Below are positions 19,512-30,347 of a stretch of DNA of 64,000 nt, one piece after another; positions within the stretch are counted from its first letter, which is position 1, and each line of letters begins with the position of its first letter. Source of the stretch: an uncultured Flavobacteriaceae bacterium. Its GTDB lineage: Bacteria > Bacteroidota > Bacteroidia > Flavobacteriales > Flavobacteriaceae. The DNA lies in assembly GCA_947500435.1 (NCBI GenBank), contig CANMRV010000005.1, forward strand, positions 434,001 to 498,000, written 5' to 3'. The position numbers and the translations under genes were made by a program. Under the pieces are notes generated by a model that saw only the letters and a list, made by a program, of their open reading frames with translations, did not search any database and was not told where the DNA came from.

Positions 19512-19910
19512 ATGTCAATTAAAAAATATATTGTTAAAGGTGAGGGTTTGCCCAATTGGAGTAATCCGATAAGTCATGCGGTAGTGGTAAATAATATGTG
19601 TTTTGTTAGCGGGCAACTATCTGTTAACGCAGATGGAATCTATGTTGAAGACTCAATTCAAAGAGAAACTGAACTGGCTTTCTCAAACTTTTTTGCTGCG
19701 CTGACTCATGCTGATTTTGGCAAAGATGACGTTGTTTTTATTGACATTGCATTTGACGATTTAAAAGATTTACCAGCTGTAAATACCATATTTATGAAGC
19801 TTTTCCCAGAGAGCAAAAGGCCTGCTCGGACAATATATCAAGCAGAAGCGCTTCCTTTCGGTGGAAAAATTAAGATAACAGGGACTGCGGTGAAGGACAT
19901 TGTAATATAA
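19512..19910 (+). CDS. RidA/YjgF family protein
   Basis: A 132-residue protein of the RidA family, which hydrolyses reactive enamine/imine intermediates from PLP enzymes. Family motifs are SHAVVVNNMCFVSGQLSV, then KLFPESKRPARTIYQAEALP and GGKIKITGTAV. The Arg in KRPARTI matches the substrate-binding Arg of active members. It lies 60 bp after prmC and 6 bp before the LOG gene, forming a short rightward run. Confidence 0.88.
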   Translation: MSIKKYIVKGEGLPNWSNPISHAVVVNNMCFVSGQLSVNADGIYVEDSIQRETELAFSNFFAALTHADFGKDDVVFIDIAFDDLKDLPAVNTIFMKLFPESKRPARTIYQAEALPFGGKIKITGTAVKDIVI

Positions 19911-19915
19911 TATTT

Positions 19916-20497
19916 ATGAATAGTATCGTAGTATTCTGCGGAAGCAGTGAAGGAACTAAACCCGAATACGTTCGGCAAGGGTACGCCCTGGGCAAAACCT
20001 TAGCTGAACAAGATATCACTTTGGTTTACGGAGGCGCAAAAATTGGGGTAATGGGCTCCATTGCAAAGGGTGCTTTAGAAGCTGATGGAAAAGTAATCGG
20101 AGTGATTCCAGATTTTTTAAAAATCCGGGAGGTCTTTCATACGGAATTAACCGAGTTAATTGTAACCCAAGATATGCATGAACGAAAACTCAAAATGCAC
20201 GAACTTTCTGATGGCATTATTATGCTTGCAGGAGGTTACGGGACTTTAGAAGAATTTTTCGAAATGCTGACTTGGGCACAGCTGGGTTTGCATCAATATC
20301 CAATTGGCATTTTAAACACCAATGGATTTTATACAGAACTCATGAATATGCTGGCAAAAATGGTTGACCAGGGTTTTGTCAAAAAAGAAAATTACGATAT
20401 GATTTTGGTAGATGAAACAATTGAAGGTTTGTTAAGTCAAATGAAAAGTTACAAACCCCTACCGGTTCCCAAATGGATAAAAAAAGAACAACTTTAA
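19916..20497 (+). CDS. LOG family protein (TIGR00730 Rossmann fold)
   Basis: A 193-residue protein of the LOG/TIGR00730 family. Characterised members release free cytokinin bases from nucleotides or act as purine nucleotide nucleosidases. The N-terminus VVFCGSSEGTKPEYVRQG and the loop GGAKIGVMGSIAKGAL are typical. The family signature PGGxGTxxE appears as LAGGYGTLEEFFEML, with Ala for Pro; the catalytic Glu and Arg (MHERKLKMHE) are kept, so activity is likely. Confidence 0.9.
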   Translation: MNSIVVFCGSSEGTKPEYVRQGYALGKTLAEQDITLVYGGAKIGVMGSIAKGALEADGKVIGVIPDFLKIREVFHTELTELIVTQDMHERKLKMHELSDGIIMLAGGYGTLEEFFEMLTWAQLGLHQYPIGILNTNGFYTELMNMLAKMVDQGFVKKENYDMILVDETIEGLLSQMKSYKPLPVPKWIKKEQL

Positions 20498-20500
20498 TAT

Positions 20501-20535
20501 TTCCCCTCTTGAGAGGGGTGCCGAAAGTGGGGTGT
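20501..20535. repeat. Dispersed intergenic repeat, CCCCTCTTGAGAGGGG type
   Basis: A short palindrome (CCCCTCTTGAGAGGGG) is followed by TGCCGAAAGTGGGGTGT. This pattern closely resembles a dispersed intergenic element seen in many Bacteroidetes genomes (CCCCTCT...AGAGGGG, then a G-rich GGGGTGT tail). Only one copy is in the window, so repeat status rests on that resemblance. Confidence 0.5.
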
Positions 20536-20593
20536 ATTCTTAAGAATGGTTATTACAATACATTTCCCAGTTTATAAAGAAGAACAGTGTTAA

Positions 20594-22588
<1,995 letters not shown>

Positions 22589-22591
22589 ACC

Positions 22592-22954
22592 CTAACCTAG
22601 TTTTCTTGAATTGTACTTTGATTTTTCTAAATCAAAAATCTTGAGCTTGTGATCTATATCATCATCTACTTTATATATTTCTAGAAAAAACTTTCCTCCA
22701 GGTACAAAAATGGGCATGTTGTTCGCCGGTTTTTCGCGCTCACTGTTTGACTTTCGAAGGAATTCAGATAATGTATTGGTGTTTTGTATAAAATCCTCCA
22801 ATTTAAAGGGGGTCATTTTTAAACTGTACTTCGGTTTATTTGGCGATTCTAAATGATAATTAAATATATCTTTACTTGGAACTGAGCTTGGTGATTGCTG
22901 CGCAAATGCCAATGTGCCAGAAACAAGTAAAAGTATGGCTATCGTCTTTTTCAT
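22592..22954 (-). CDS. Secreted protein of unknown function
   Basis: Not recognised. The 120-residue product has a clear signal peptide (MKKTIAILLLVSGTLAFAQQ, cut after about residue 19) and a polar mature part without cysteines. It contains NMPIFVPGGKFFLEIYKVDDD, a segment that looks like a short beta hairpin. Small exported proteins with the pattern MPIxxP are frequent in Flavobacteriaceae, but I cannot name a function. It is convergent with ligA. Confidence 0.7.
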   Translation of the reverse strand: MKKTIAILLLVSGTLAFAQQSPSSVPSKDIFNYHLESPNKPKYSLKMTPFKLEDFIQNTNTLSEFLRKSNSEREKPANNMPIFVPGGKFFLEIYKVDDDIDHKLKIFDLEKSKYNSRKLG

Positions 22955-23059
22955 GATTTTGGTCTTTGTATTAAAAATAATAAATAATTACGGCATCCTC
23001 TAATCCCAACATTATTCTTAGCAATATTTTAAGATTGTACCTTCCAATATTTCAAGTAC

Positions 23060-24697
23060 TTAGTTCTTCAGATACTCAAGATGAGCTCTACTTCCTGTCA
23101 TTTGCCAGTGCCCCAAGGAAATAGGAATATTTCCAATGCTATTTAGGATGTCGAAGAACTCACGCGTAACAAAATCTTTATTTTGAGACTCTTTCATTTT
23201 AGCGTATTCCGCTATTGTATTTTCCAATAGATATTTCCCTGTGATATAACTGGTGCCATAACCAGGTTGACGTAGGTAGAGATGCTGTTCAAAAATTAAT
23301 AGTTCTTTTTCGGTTTTCATCCAGCCGCGCGGAGTATATTCTGAGTGGATGCTTCCTGCTTCTTCCATTGTCATTTCGTTGGCATGAGCGTAGAGCGAAC
23401 CTAAACCTCTGGCGGCTCGTTGCGCAATCATTATATAGACGATTTCCTTGCTTCTAGGACTGTCATCATATAAACCAGCCTGCAAAAACATTTCTTCAAC
23501 CGCTGTCGCCGTACCTTCATTTCGGGAATCAAAAATATTATACAGTAAAGGACCCCTTCTTATTTCACTTTTGTGAGGTTCAAGATCCATTCGAGCCAAT
23601 TCGAACCAATGATAAAAATGAGAGTACAAAGGTCTAGGGTCATAATGCTCTCCTATGTAAAAGAAGTTGCGTTTTTCTCTGGGGATGTATTCCCCTAAAT
23701 GCTCTCTAAGTGCGGGTTCAAAATAGGGTTTTACAGTTACGATTTCCTGTTGGTCTAAGAAATTTATGAGACTTTTAGCTGCACGGTCTGCCATTTTATC
23801 ATAGGCTTCAGGTGAATCGGCGTCAACAAGCTCAGGAAGTTTCCTATTTCGATGCTCTTCCAACTTTAAAGCAGTCCAGGCCCTTGAGAGCTCTCTTTTT
23901 AGAAGCAATACTTCATCATCCCAAGTCAAAGGAACTAAATGTACATTTTGCAAATACCACGTATAGTTTTCTTTTCCAATTCCCGAAGGACCTGTCTTAT
24001 TTTCTCCTTCTGCCTTCAACCATGTAACCAAATCATCAGTTGCTTCAATTGCCGTATTGACTGCAGCGACAATTTTCTTATCATTTTTGACTTCTTCTTT
24101 TTCCTTAAAATTTCTAAGCACAGTGCTCTGCCCTTCGATATCTCGGATTCCTGCTATCCATAATTCCCTAGCATTTCCGGTTAAGTTCATTTTTGCCTGC
24201 TCGTTAAGGGAAGGAATAATTGCTAAGTCAGATAATAACCGCTTTTTTTCATCTTTCGACAATGGAAAGGCATACGTCCATAATTCTGTAGTTGCATGAT
24301 TGGTAGGTCCCTCGTGGGCAGGAACATCGCTTCTGCTTGTCCAAATACTTTTGTAATATGCAGGATCTCGAACCCAGGGTTTTAGAACGCGATGATTAAA
24401 ATCGTAGCCATTCATCTCGGCCCAAACTAGCATCCAGTCGACTTGGTTCTCTGTTGACCAGTTCACAGTGTCTATTTCCTTTAACCAGTTCCGTAACACT
24501 TTGAATTTTGGCCAACGCTTTTCAAATGTTTCTGCGGAATAATCGGGAGCTCCATTTTTTATAGGTGGTTTTTCAAAGGAGCGCCAATCTTTAAAAAGCT
24601 GCACCAGGTCCTCATATTTGTTGAAAGATGTATTTTGAGCTTCAATGGAAAGCGAGAAAACTATGAGAAATATTGGTAGGAGGATATGTCTTTTCAT
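23060..24697 (-). CDS. Secreted DUF885-family protein
   Basis: A 545-residue exported protein (signal peptide [21 protein letters not shown]) of the DUF885 family, alpha-helical proteins with a predicted peptidase-like fold. Typical parts are [60 protein letters not shown] and [15 protein letters not shown]. The HEGxPGH motif present in many members is replaced here by [11 protein letters not shown], so metal-dependent hydrolase activity is doubtful or altered. It stands alone between a hypothetical gene and the tRNA. Confidence 0.75.
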   Translation of the reverse strand: MKRHILLPIFLIVFSLSIEAQNTSFNKYEDLVQLFKDWRSFEKPPIKNGAPDYSAETFEKRWPKFKVLRNWLKEIDTVNWSTENQVDWMLVWAEMNGYDFNHRVLKPWVRDPAYYKSIWTSRSDVPAHEGPTNHATTELWTYAFPLSKDEKKRLLSDLAIIPSLNEQAKMNLTGNARELWIAGIRDIEGQSTVLRNFKEKEEVKNDKKIVAAVNTAIEATDDLVTWLKAEGENKTGPSGIGKENYTWYLQNVHLVPLTWDDEVLLLKRELSRAWTALKLEEHRNRKLPELVDADSPEAYDKMADRAAKSLINFLDQQEIVTVKPYFEPALREHLGEYIPREKRNFFYIGEHYDPRPLYSHFYHWFELARMDLEPHKSEIRRGPLLYNIFDSRNEGTATAVEEMFLQAGLYDDSPRSKEIVYIMIAQRAARGLGSLYAHANEMTMEEAGSIHSEYTPRGWMKTEKELLIFEQHLYLRQPGYGTSYITGKYLLENTIAEYAKMKESQNKDFVTREFFDILNSIGNIPISLGHWQMTGSRAHLEYLKN

Positions 24698-24806
24698 TTG
24701 ATATGTTGGTTTTAAAGAACAATGAAAGATAACAAATCTAAAAAGTATCTATTTTTTGTTGTTAGAGTTCAATATCTGATAAGGATTGAATTAGGAGGAA
24801 AACAAA

Positions 24807-24834
24807 AAACCCTTCCAAAAATTTGAAAGGGTTT
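24807..24834 (-). terminator. Terminator after tRNA-Met
   Basis: Stem AAACCCTT/AAGGGTTT, with further pairing towards the loop, begins 7 bp after the tRNA 3' end on the minus strand and is followed by TTTTTTG there. Confidence 0.75.
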
Positions 24835-24840
24835 CTATTG

Positions 24841-24914
24841 TAGCGAGAGTGAGACTTGAACTCACGGCCTCCGGGTTATGAATCCGACGCTCTAACCAGC
24901 TGAGCTACCTCGCC
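24841..24914 (-). tRNA. tRNA-Met (CAT)
   Basis: A 74-nt cloverleaf on the minus strand starts GGCGAGGTAGCTCAGC. The acceptor stem pairs GGCGAGG with TCTCGCT (two G-U). The D arm is GCTC/GAGC, the anticodon loop TTCATAA reads CAT, and the T arm is GTGAG-TTCAAGT-CTCAC. Discriminator is A and CCA is not encoded. The first pair is G-U, not the C-A mismatch of initiator tRNA, so it is an elongator type. A tRNA-Ile2 with lysidine-modified CAT cannot be fully excluded. A terminator follows. Confidence 0.93.
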
Positions 24915-24918
24915 AAAG

Positions 24919-24942
24919 GTGCCTGCCTGCCGTAGGCATGGT
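24919..24942. repeat. Dispersed repeat GCCTGCCTGCCGTAGGCA type
   Basis: The segment GCCTGCCTGCCGTAGGCATGG next to the tRNA forms a small hairpin (TGCC...GGCA) and resembles a dispersed element common in Flavobacteriaceae intergenic DNA. It is much more GC-rich than the flanks. One copy is seen here. Confidence 0.45.
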
Positions 24943-25071
24943 TTTTTAACGGCTGCAAATATAAAGTTTAATTATTTCTTCTTCAACTTTAGATGGCTAA
25001 AAATATTCTTGAAGATTGATTTCTTTTATCATTTATAAATATATATATTGCCAGTACATACCTTAACTAGA

Positions 25072-25455
25072 ATGAGCGAAAAAATAAAATTTCAAATAGA
25101 GTTTGTGATACAGTCATCTCCCCAAATGCTTTATCAGTATTTAGCAACCCCATCAGGACTTTCAGAGTGGTTTGCCGATGATGTAAATTCTCGTGGAGAG
25201 AAGTTTACATTTATCTGGGATGGTGCCGAGGAAGATGCAAAGCTGCTCAAAAAGAAGAGTGATGATTTTGTGAAGTTTGCATGGGAAGAAAATGAAGATG
25301 AGAGCTATTTCGAAATGAAAATTATTGTTGATGAAATAACAAAAGATGTCTCTCTTTTTATTACTGATTTTGCGGAAGAAGATGAAGTAGAAGAAGCGAA
25401 AATGCTTTGGACTAATCAAGTTGGTGATTTAAAGCAGCAACTGGGATCAAAATAA
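25072..25455 (+). CDS. START-like domain protein (AHSA1-type SRPBCC)
   Basis: A 127-residue single-domain protein of the Bet v 1/START-like group often called START-like domain protein in Bacteroidetes. The N-terminus KIKFQIEFVIQSSPQMLYQYLATPSGLSEWFADDV is the classic SRPBCC opening, with hydrophobic cavity-lining strands after it. It ends in an acidic helix (EEDEVEEAKMLW). Function and ligand are unknown. A TTG 24 bp upstream is in frame, but the ATG gives the conserved beginning. Confidence 0.85.
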   Translation: MSEKIKFQIEFVIQSSPQMLYQYLATPSGLSEWFADDVNSRGEKFTFIWDGAEEDAKLLKKKSDDFVKFAWEENEDESYFEMKIIVDEITKDVSLFITDFAEEDEVEEAKMLWTNQVGDLKQQLGSK

Positions 25456-25520
25456 ATCTAAAATTCCAAATAATATTAAATTTAAGTCTTGATTTTTCGA
25501 GGCTTTTTTTATGACTGTTT

Positions 25521-26375
25521 ATGATTAAAAGTGTCAATTTTAATGGGAACATAATTCCTGAAAGTGAGAACTACCTCAATCATGAGAACCGCGGTTTACG
25601 CTATGGCGACTCTCTATTTGAAGCCATTCGTGTTTCTTCTGATAAGATTTTCTTTTGGGAAGATCATTATCTAAGACTAATGGCTTCGATGCGTATTCTT
25701 CGGATGGAGATTCCCATGAGCTTTACGATGGAATTTTTAGAGGCGGAAATATTAAAAACCGTTACGTCAAATGGCCTGTCAAATTCCACAGCCAGAATTC
25801 GATTGACCGTTTTTAGAAACAATGGCGGCTTGTACCTTCCGGAAACCAATGAAGTTTCCTTTTGTATTGAAGCCAATGTATTGCCTTCTCCCTTTTATGT
25901 CTTAGAAGAAGGAGACTACGAAGTGGAATTATTCAAAGATTTCTATGTGAATGCTGATATGATGTCCACTTTAAAAACCAATAATAAAATCATTAATGTT
26001 GTCGGAAGCGTGTTCGCCAAGGAAAATGATTATGATAATTGCATCCTATTAAATCAAAAGAAGCAAGTAGTAGAGTTTTTAAACGGAAACATCTTTCTTG
26101 TGAAGGGCTCATCTATTACTACACCGCCGTTACAAGATGGATGCCTTAATGGAATATTGCGAAAAAAGTTAATTGAAATTTTAGAAAAACTTGAAAACTA
26201 TGAGTTGAAAGAGGCTTCCATTTCTCCATTTGACCTTCAAAAAGCAGATGAGTTCTTTTTGACGAATAGTATTATAGGAATTCGTTCAATTACAAAATAC
26301 CGGAAAAAAGAATTTACCAATGTGGTAGCTAAAGATTTGATTGGGAAACTAAACGCAGCGGCCAGATTGTCTTAA
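25521..26375 (+). CDS. Class IV aminotransferase (PLP fold type IV)
   Basis: A 284-residue PLP enzyme. The N-terminal ENRGLRYGDSLFEAIRV is the conserved opening of branched-chain aminotransferase / 4-amino-4-deoxychorismate lyase proteins, and the PLP lysine is in LKTNNKIINVVGSVFAKE. The C-terminal LQKADEFFLTNSIIGIRSI matches the ADC lyase-like group more than IlvE, so a PabC role in folate synthesis is plausible. I leave the symbol empty because the subfamilies are hard to separate. Its stop overlaps convergently with YqgE by 3-4 bp. Confidence 0.87.
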   Translation: MIKSVNFNGNIIPESENYLNHENRGLRYGDSLFEAIRVSSDKIFFWEDHYLRLMASMRILRMEIPMSFTMEFLEAEILKTVTSNGLSNSTARIRLTVFRNNGGLYLPETNEVSFCIEANVLPSPFYVLEEGDYEVELFKDFYVNADMMSTLKTNNKIINVVGSVFAKENDYDNCILLNQKKQVVEFLNGNIFLVKGSSITTPPLQDGCLNGILRKKLIEILEKLENYELKEASISPFDLQKADEFFLTNSIIGIRSITKYRKKEFTNVVAKDLIGKLNAAARLS

Positions 26376-26932
26376 TTCAAATTAGGGTTTTCAGGTGCAT
26401 TCGACCATATCAAATAATCGCCACCCAATTCAACCATTTTTTCTTTCCAAAAAGCATGTGAAGACTTTCTGATAATTTCAGTGGCATATTCGTTCTTAAC
26501 GACAATCCAAGATTTTGAAGAGAGTTCTTCATCAAGCTGTAGTGAAGACCAACCTGAATAGCCTAAAAAGAAACGGATGTCTTCTTCTGAAATAATATTT
26601 TCATTTATAAGCTGTATGGTTTTTTCAAAATCCCCACCCCAATAGATTCCGTTTGATATTTCTATGCTATTTCCAATAAGGTGCGGTACTTTATGAATGA
26701 AGTATAAGTTGTCTTGTTCAACAGGCCCTCCGTTATAGACCTGAAATGGCGAATGTATTTCAGTTACCAAGTCACTGATATTATAATCAAGTGGCTTGTT
26801 CAAAATAAAACCTACAGAACCTTCTTCATTATGTTCTGCCAAAAGAACGACTGATCTATTAAAAGATACATCGCCCGTTAGCGCTGGCTCAGCAATAAGT
26901 AGTTTTCCTTTTTTGGGCTTTAAATCAACCAT
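26372..26932 (-). CDS. YqgE/AlgH family protein
   Basis: A 186-residue UPF0301 protein. It shows KGKLLIAEPALTGDVSFNRS, VVLLAEHNEEGSVGFILNKPL, YNGGPVEQDNLYFIHK and FFLGYSGWSSLQLDEEL, all diagnostic. AlgH affects alginate regulation in pseudomonads, but the biochemical role is unknown. It reads leftward just before the aminotransferase end and after the HU gene on the minus strand. Confidence 0.93.
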   Translation of the reverse strand: MVDLKPKKGKLLIAEPALTGDVSFNRSVVLLAEHNEEGSVGFILNKPLDYNISDLVTEIHSPFQVYNGGPVEQDNLYFIHKVPHLIGNSIEISNGIYWGGDFEKTIQLINENIISEEDIRFFLGYSGWSSLQLDEELSSKSWIVVKNEYATEIIRKSSHAFWKEKMVELGGDYLIWSNAPENPNLN

Positions 26933-26997
26933 TTGTCTACGAATAGTTCACTCTAAAATAGGATATTTCCTTCAAAAACCAAAAGTAAGGCAACAAA

Positions 26998-27027
26998 AAA
27001 AGCATCAACCCGAAGATTGACGCTTTT
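26998..27027 (-). terminator. Terminator after HU gene
   Basis: A 13-bp stem with a 4-nt loop lies 22 bp past the HU stop. Two positions pair as G-U only in the minus-strand transcript and would mismatch on the other strand, which supports a leftward terminator. Confidence 0.75.
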
Positions 27028-27048
27028 TAAGTATTGTGTTCGTATGAA

Positions 27049-27321
27049 CTAGTTTACCGCTTTGCCTAAATCAGCACCTGCTTTAAACTTAACAACATTT
27101 TTAGCTGCAATTTGGATAGTTTTTCCAGTTGACGGATTTCTACCTTCTCTTGCATTTCTTCTAGATACAGACCAAGATCCGAAACCTACTAAAGATACAC
27201 GTCCACCTTTTTTCAAAGATCCTTCAACGTTTCCTAAGAAAGACTCCAAAGATTTCTTAGCTGCTGCTTTCGTGATGCCAGCATCAGCTGCCATTGCATC
27301 GATTAATTCTGTTTTGTTCAT
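27049..27321 (-). CDS. hup: HU-family DNA-binding protein
   Basis: The 90-residue histone-like protein starts MNKTELIDAMAADAGITKAAAKK and has the DNA-binding arm region (VGFGSWSVSRRNAREGRNPS, then TGKTIQIAAKNVVKFKAG). The arm keeps the intercalating Pro in RNPSTGK. It compacts DNA and supports replication, recombination and regulation. A consensus promoter is placed 50-75 bp upstream and a wobble-dependent terminator follows, so it is a single-gene unit with strong signals. Confidence 0.95.
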   Translation of the reverse strand: MNKTELIDAMAADAGITKAAAKKSLESFLGNVEGSLKKGGRVSLVGFGSWSVSRRNAREGRNPSTGKTIQIAAKNVVKFKAGADLGKAVN

Positions 27322-27367
27322 AATGTGATTAAATTAATTGTTGTTATAAATAATTTTAAACCTGTAA

Positions 27368-27397
27368 CAAATTTATACGGATTTGCGTTGAACGCAA
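27368..27397 (-). promoter_or_regulatory. Canonical Bacteroidetes promoter of HU gene
   Basis: On the minus strand TTG and TAAATTTG are 19 nt apart, an exact fit to -33 TTG / -7 TAnnTTTG. The HU start is about 47 bp downstream. Confidence 0.7.
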
Positions 27398-27421
27398 GTA
27401 AATAGGGGCGAAATCCCCGTT

Positions 27422-27461
27422 TTTGTTGATAACTCAGGGTGTTTGTTGATAAAGTAGGGTG
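27422..27461. repeat. Two tandem 20-bp repeats with TTATCAACA cores
   Basis: Two directly adjacent 20-bp units, TTTGTTGATAACTCAGGGTG and TTTGTTGATAAAGTAGGGTG, differ at two positions. Each holds TGTTGATAA (reverse TTATCAACA), one base from the DnaA-box consensus TTATCCACA. They lie between fmt and the HU promoter and could be binding sites for DnaA or another regulator of HU or fmt. Confidence 0.6.
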
Positions 27462-27499
27462 TTTTTAGACGTTTCGCGCAGGTCAATGGTTATCGGTCT

Positions 27500-28456
27500 T
27501 TACAAGACATGGGCAGATTTTATCAGTTTTAGGCCATTTAAAACATCAGATGTTTTCATTTTTCGCTTTCCAGGGAGCTGAATTTCTTGCAAATTTATAT
27601 ACCCCTCTTCTACCGCAACTTTGAGTTCTGTTTTATCAAAAAGAACAGTTCCTATACTTAGGTCATGTTTTTCGGTTTCCATCGAGGCCTGGTAGATTTT
27701 TAGAAAAATAGAATCATCTCCATTATATAAGGTAGTCCAAGAAGCCGGATAAGGACTCAATCCTCTAATGTGATTGTAAATATCATTTATGGGTTTCTTC
27801 CAATCAATTTCGCATGTGTCTTTAAATATCTTGTAGGCAGATTTTAATTCCTTAGAATCATCTTGTTTCTGAGTTTTTACCACACCAGCTCCTATTTGTT
27901 GCACTGTTGTCAGAACCAGTTCGGCGCCAACTTCCATAAGTTTATCATGAAGGATTCCCGCGGTGTCATCTTTTGCAATTTTTACCTTTTCCTGAAGGAT
28001 GATTTCTCCCGTATCAATTTTATCATCTATAAAGAAAGTTGTGACCCCAGTTTCCATTTCCCCATTTATGATGGCCCAGTTGATAGGCGCCGCACCTCTA
28101 TAACTAGGTAGGAGGGAAGCATGCAAATTAAAGGTCCCATATTCCGGCATTTGCCATACTGCCTTGGGAAGCATACGAAACGCGACCACGATTTGAAGAT
28201 TCGCTTTTAAGGCTTTCAGTTCAGCTAAAAAGTCCTCGTTTTTCAAATTGGTGGGTTGTAAAACTGTGAGACCCTTTTCAACGGCATATTTCTTTACGGC
28301 AGATTCTTGGAGTTTTCGCCCTCTTCCGGCTGGTCTATCAGGAGCTGTGATTACTCCGACTACATCATAGTCATTTTCAACTAAAGTACTTAAGGTAGCC
28401 ACGGCAAAATCCGGAGTACCCATAAAAACAATTCTTAATTTCTCTTTTTTACTCAA
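27500..28456 (-). CDS. fmt: Methionyl-tRNA formyltransferase
   Basis: The 318-residue enzyme formylates initiator Met-tRNA using 10-formyl-THF. The start LRIVFMGTPDFAVATLSTLV, the loop TAPDRPAGRGRKLQESAVK and the active-site region FNLHASLLPSYRGAAPINWA (Asn, His and later Asp) are diagnostic, followed by the C-terminal OB-like domain. Its start overlaps recQ's end by 8 nt, so recQ-fmt and the upstream P-loop gene are co-transcribed. Confidence 0.95.
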   Translation of the reverse strand: MSKKEKLRIVFMGTPDFAVATLSTLVENDYDVVGVITAPDRPAGRGRKLQESAVKKYAVEKGLTVLQPTNLKNEDFLAELKALKANLQIVVAFRMLPKAVWQMPEYGTFNLHASLLPSYRGAAPINWAIINGEMETGVTTFFIDDKIDTGEIILQEKVKIAKDDTAGILHDKLMEVGAELVLTTVQQIGAGVVKTQKQDDSKELKSAYKIFKDTCEIDWKKPINDIYNHIRGLSPYPASWTTLYNGDDSIFLKIYQASMETEKHDLSIGTVLFDKTELKVAVEEGYINLQEIQLPGKRKMKTSDVLNGLKLIKSAHVL

Positions 28457-30347
28457 GTTTGTATTGATTTTTTGTATTGATTCGTATGAGATTATCTTCT
28501 AGTAGTTGTTGTATTACATGTAAAATAGCACCTTCCTCATAAGATAACTTTTCGATTAGTATTCTTGAAGTCATCGGGCTTTCTTTCAAAAGCAAAAGTA
28601 AATCTTCGGAAATTGATGTGAGCACTGTTTCGTTTGAATCTCCATCATTTATACATATATCACAGATGCCACAGCCTACTTCTGCGGTTTCACCAAAATA
28701 ACCTAATAGCTGTCTACTCCGGCAAAGCTTGACATTATTAATATATGCCAGCATATGGTCTAGATTATCTTCCTTAATGCGATGACGTTCCTTTACTTTA
28801 CTCGCAAAGACGTTAATAGTAATGTCATCTTCTCGTGGAACGAGAAATGTAATGTCCAAGTCGCTATGCTGCGCTGTATAGTTGATGAGTTCATCATTCC
28901 TTAACTGCTCCAAAACCTTGTTAACTCGTGATTCAGTAGAATTGGCTTTTTTAGAAATCATTTGCACATTGATTTTTGTGTCGAAATCAAAGATTCCACC
29001 ATAGGTACGCAATATAGTTTGTGCTATGGATACAATATTCTGATTCTTTTCAAAATAATCAAAAAGACCATCTTTTGAAGCGATAAATTGAACTGTTGAT
29101 TTCTTAGAAAAAGACTCGTTTAAGGCAATCACAGAATTTTGGTCGAGAATCTGCATCGCATTATAGGCCAATAAAACGTTGAGTGAATAGGTTGAACAAA
29201 ATTCATTAAAATTCAATTGGAATTTTTCATCCTTTCCTTCGCCATAGGCAATTTGAAAGTAGTTGTTCAGCTTGTTATAGACCAATTTTAAAAAGGCAGT
29301 ATCCGGCAAAACACTCAAAAACTGTTTCTTGACCAATTCTTCATCCGTTTTATTGGTAATAAGAACTGCTTGTGCAGCATTTCCATCTCTACCAGCCCTA
29401 CCAGCTTCTTGAAAATAATTCTCGATGGAATCAGGAATTTGGTAATGAACCACCAATTCAACATCGGGCTTGTCAATTCCCATTCCGAACGCATTAGTTG
29501 CCACCATGACCTTTATTTCATTCTTCAGCCATTGGTTGAGTTTCTTTTCTTTTTCTTGTTTTGAAATACCGCCATGGAAATGAGTTGCGCTGCTTCCGTT
29601 TACGTTCAGGTATTGCGCTACTTCTTGCGCCAGCCTCCGCGTTCGCACATAGACAATGGCACTTTTACTTAACTTCGAACAGAGCAGTTTTAGACGATAG
29701 CGTTTATCTTCTTCCCTAAATATTTTAAATGCAATGTTCTCTCTGGAGAAGGAATCTTTAACTACTAATGGCTCAATAAACTTTAAATCATCAATGATAT
29801 CAGTTGAGACTTGTTTTGTTGCTGTAGCGGTAAGGGCAATCATGGGAGCATCAGGAAGTATCCCTCTTAATTTTGAGCATTCCAAATAAGCAGGTCTGAA
29901 ATCATGCCCCCAATGCGATATGCAATGCGCTTCATCAATTGCGATAAGATTCACATTCATCTTTTGAATCCGTTCTTGAACAATGTCTTGTTGCAAGCGT
30001 TCGGGAGAGAGGTACAGAAATTTGTATCCGCCGAACATACAGTTGTCGAGCAGATTGTTTACTTCATCAAAAGGAATTCCTCCTGTGAGTGCAATTGCCT
30101 TTATTCCTTTTTCTTTTAAGGCATCTACTTGATTTTGTATGAGAGCGATTAATGGAGAAATCACAATGCAGATTCCATCTTTTACCATCGCTGGGACTTG
30201 AAAACAAACTGATTTTCCACCGCCTGTTGGTAGTAGTGCAAGTACATCTTGTTCTTGTAAAATTGCAGAAATGATTTTTTCCTGCGAGCCTCTAAACTCT
30301 GAAAAGCCCCAGTACTGCTCTAAAATTTCCTTTGGGCTTTTGCTCAC
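28449..30347 (-). CDS. recQ: ATP-dependent DNA helicase RecQ
   Basis: A 632-residue 3'-5' helicase of recombination and repair. Walker A is LLPTGGGKSVCFQVPA (about 39-54), the box II is AIDEAHCISHWGHDFRPAYL, motif VI is AGRAGRDGN. An RQC region and a Cys4 zinc-binding element (LCRSRQLLGYF then CGICDIC) follow. The C-terminus is short and I see no clear HRDC domain, unlike E. coli RecQ; Bacteroidetes often have such a form. It overlaps the upstream NTPase gene by 4 nt. Confidence 0.94.
   Translation of the reverse strand: MSKSPKEILEQYWGFSEFRGSQEKIISAILQEQDVLALLPTGGGKSVCFQVPAMVKDGICIVISPLIALIQNQVDALKEKGIKAIALTGGIPFDEVNNLLDNCMFGGYKFLYLSPERLQQDIVQERIQKMNVNLIAIDEAHCISHWGHDFRPAYLECSKLRGILPDAPMIALTATATKQVSTDIIDDLKFIEPLVVKDSFSRENIAFKIFREEDKRYRLKLLCSKLSKSAIVYVRTRRLAQEVAQYLNVNGSSATHFHGGISKQEKEKKLNQWLKNEIKVMVATNAFGMGIDKPDVELVVHYQIPDSIENYFQEAGRAGRDGNAAQAVLITNKTDEELVKKQFLSVLPDTAFLKLVYNKLNNYFQIAYGEGKDEKFQLNFNEFCSTYSLNVLLAYNAMQILDQNSVIALNESFSKKSTVQFIASKDGLFDYFEKNQNIVSIAQTILRTYGGIFDFDTKINVQMISKKANSTESRVNKVLEQLRNDELINYTAQHSDLDITFLVPREDDITINVFASKVKERHRIKEDNLDHMLAYINNVKLCRSRQLLGYFGETAEVGCGICDICINDGDSNETVLTSISEDLLLLLKESPMTSRILIEKLSYEEGAILHVIQQLLEDNLIRINTKNQYKLE

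Noticed and set aside
24057..24299. Rightward ORFs inside the DUF885 gene
   Set aside because: They lie antisense to a strong long gene and have no family signal.
25048..25071. TTG start eight codons upstream of the START-like gene
   Set aside because: The family start is at the ATG (MSEKIKF), and the upstream part lies in an AT-rich promoter-like stretch.
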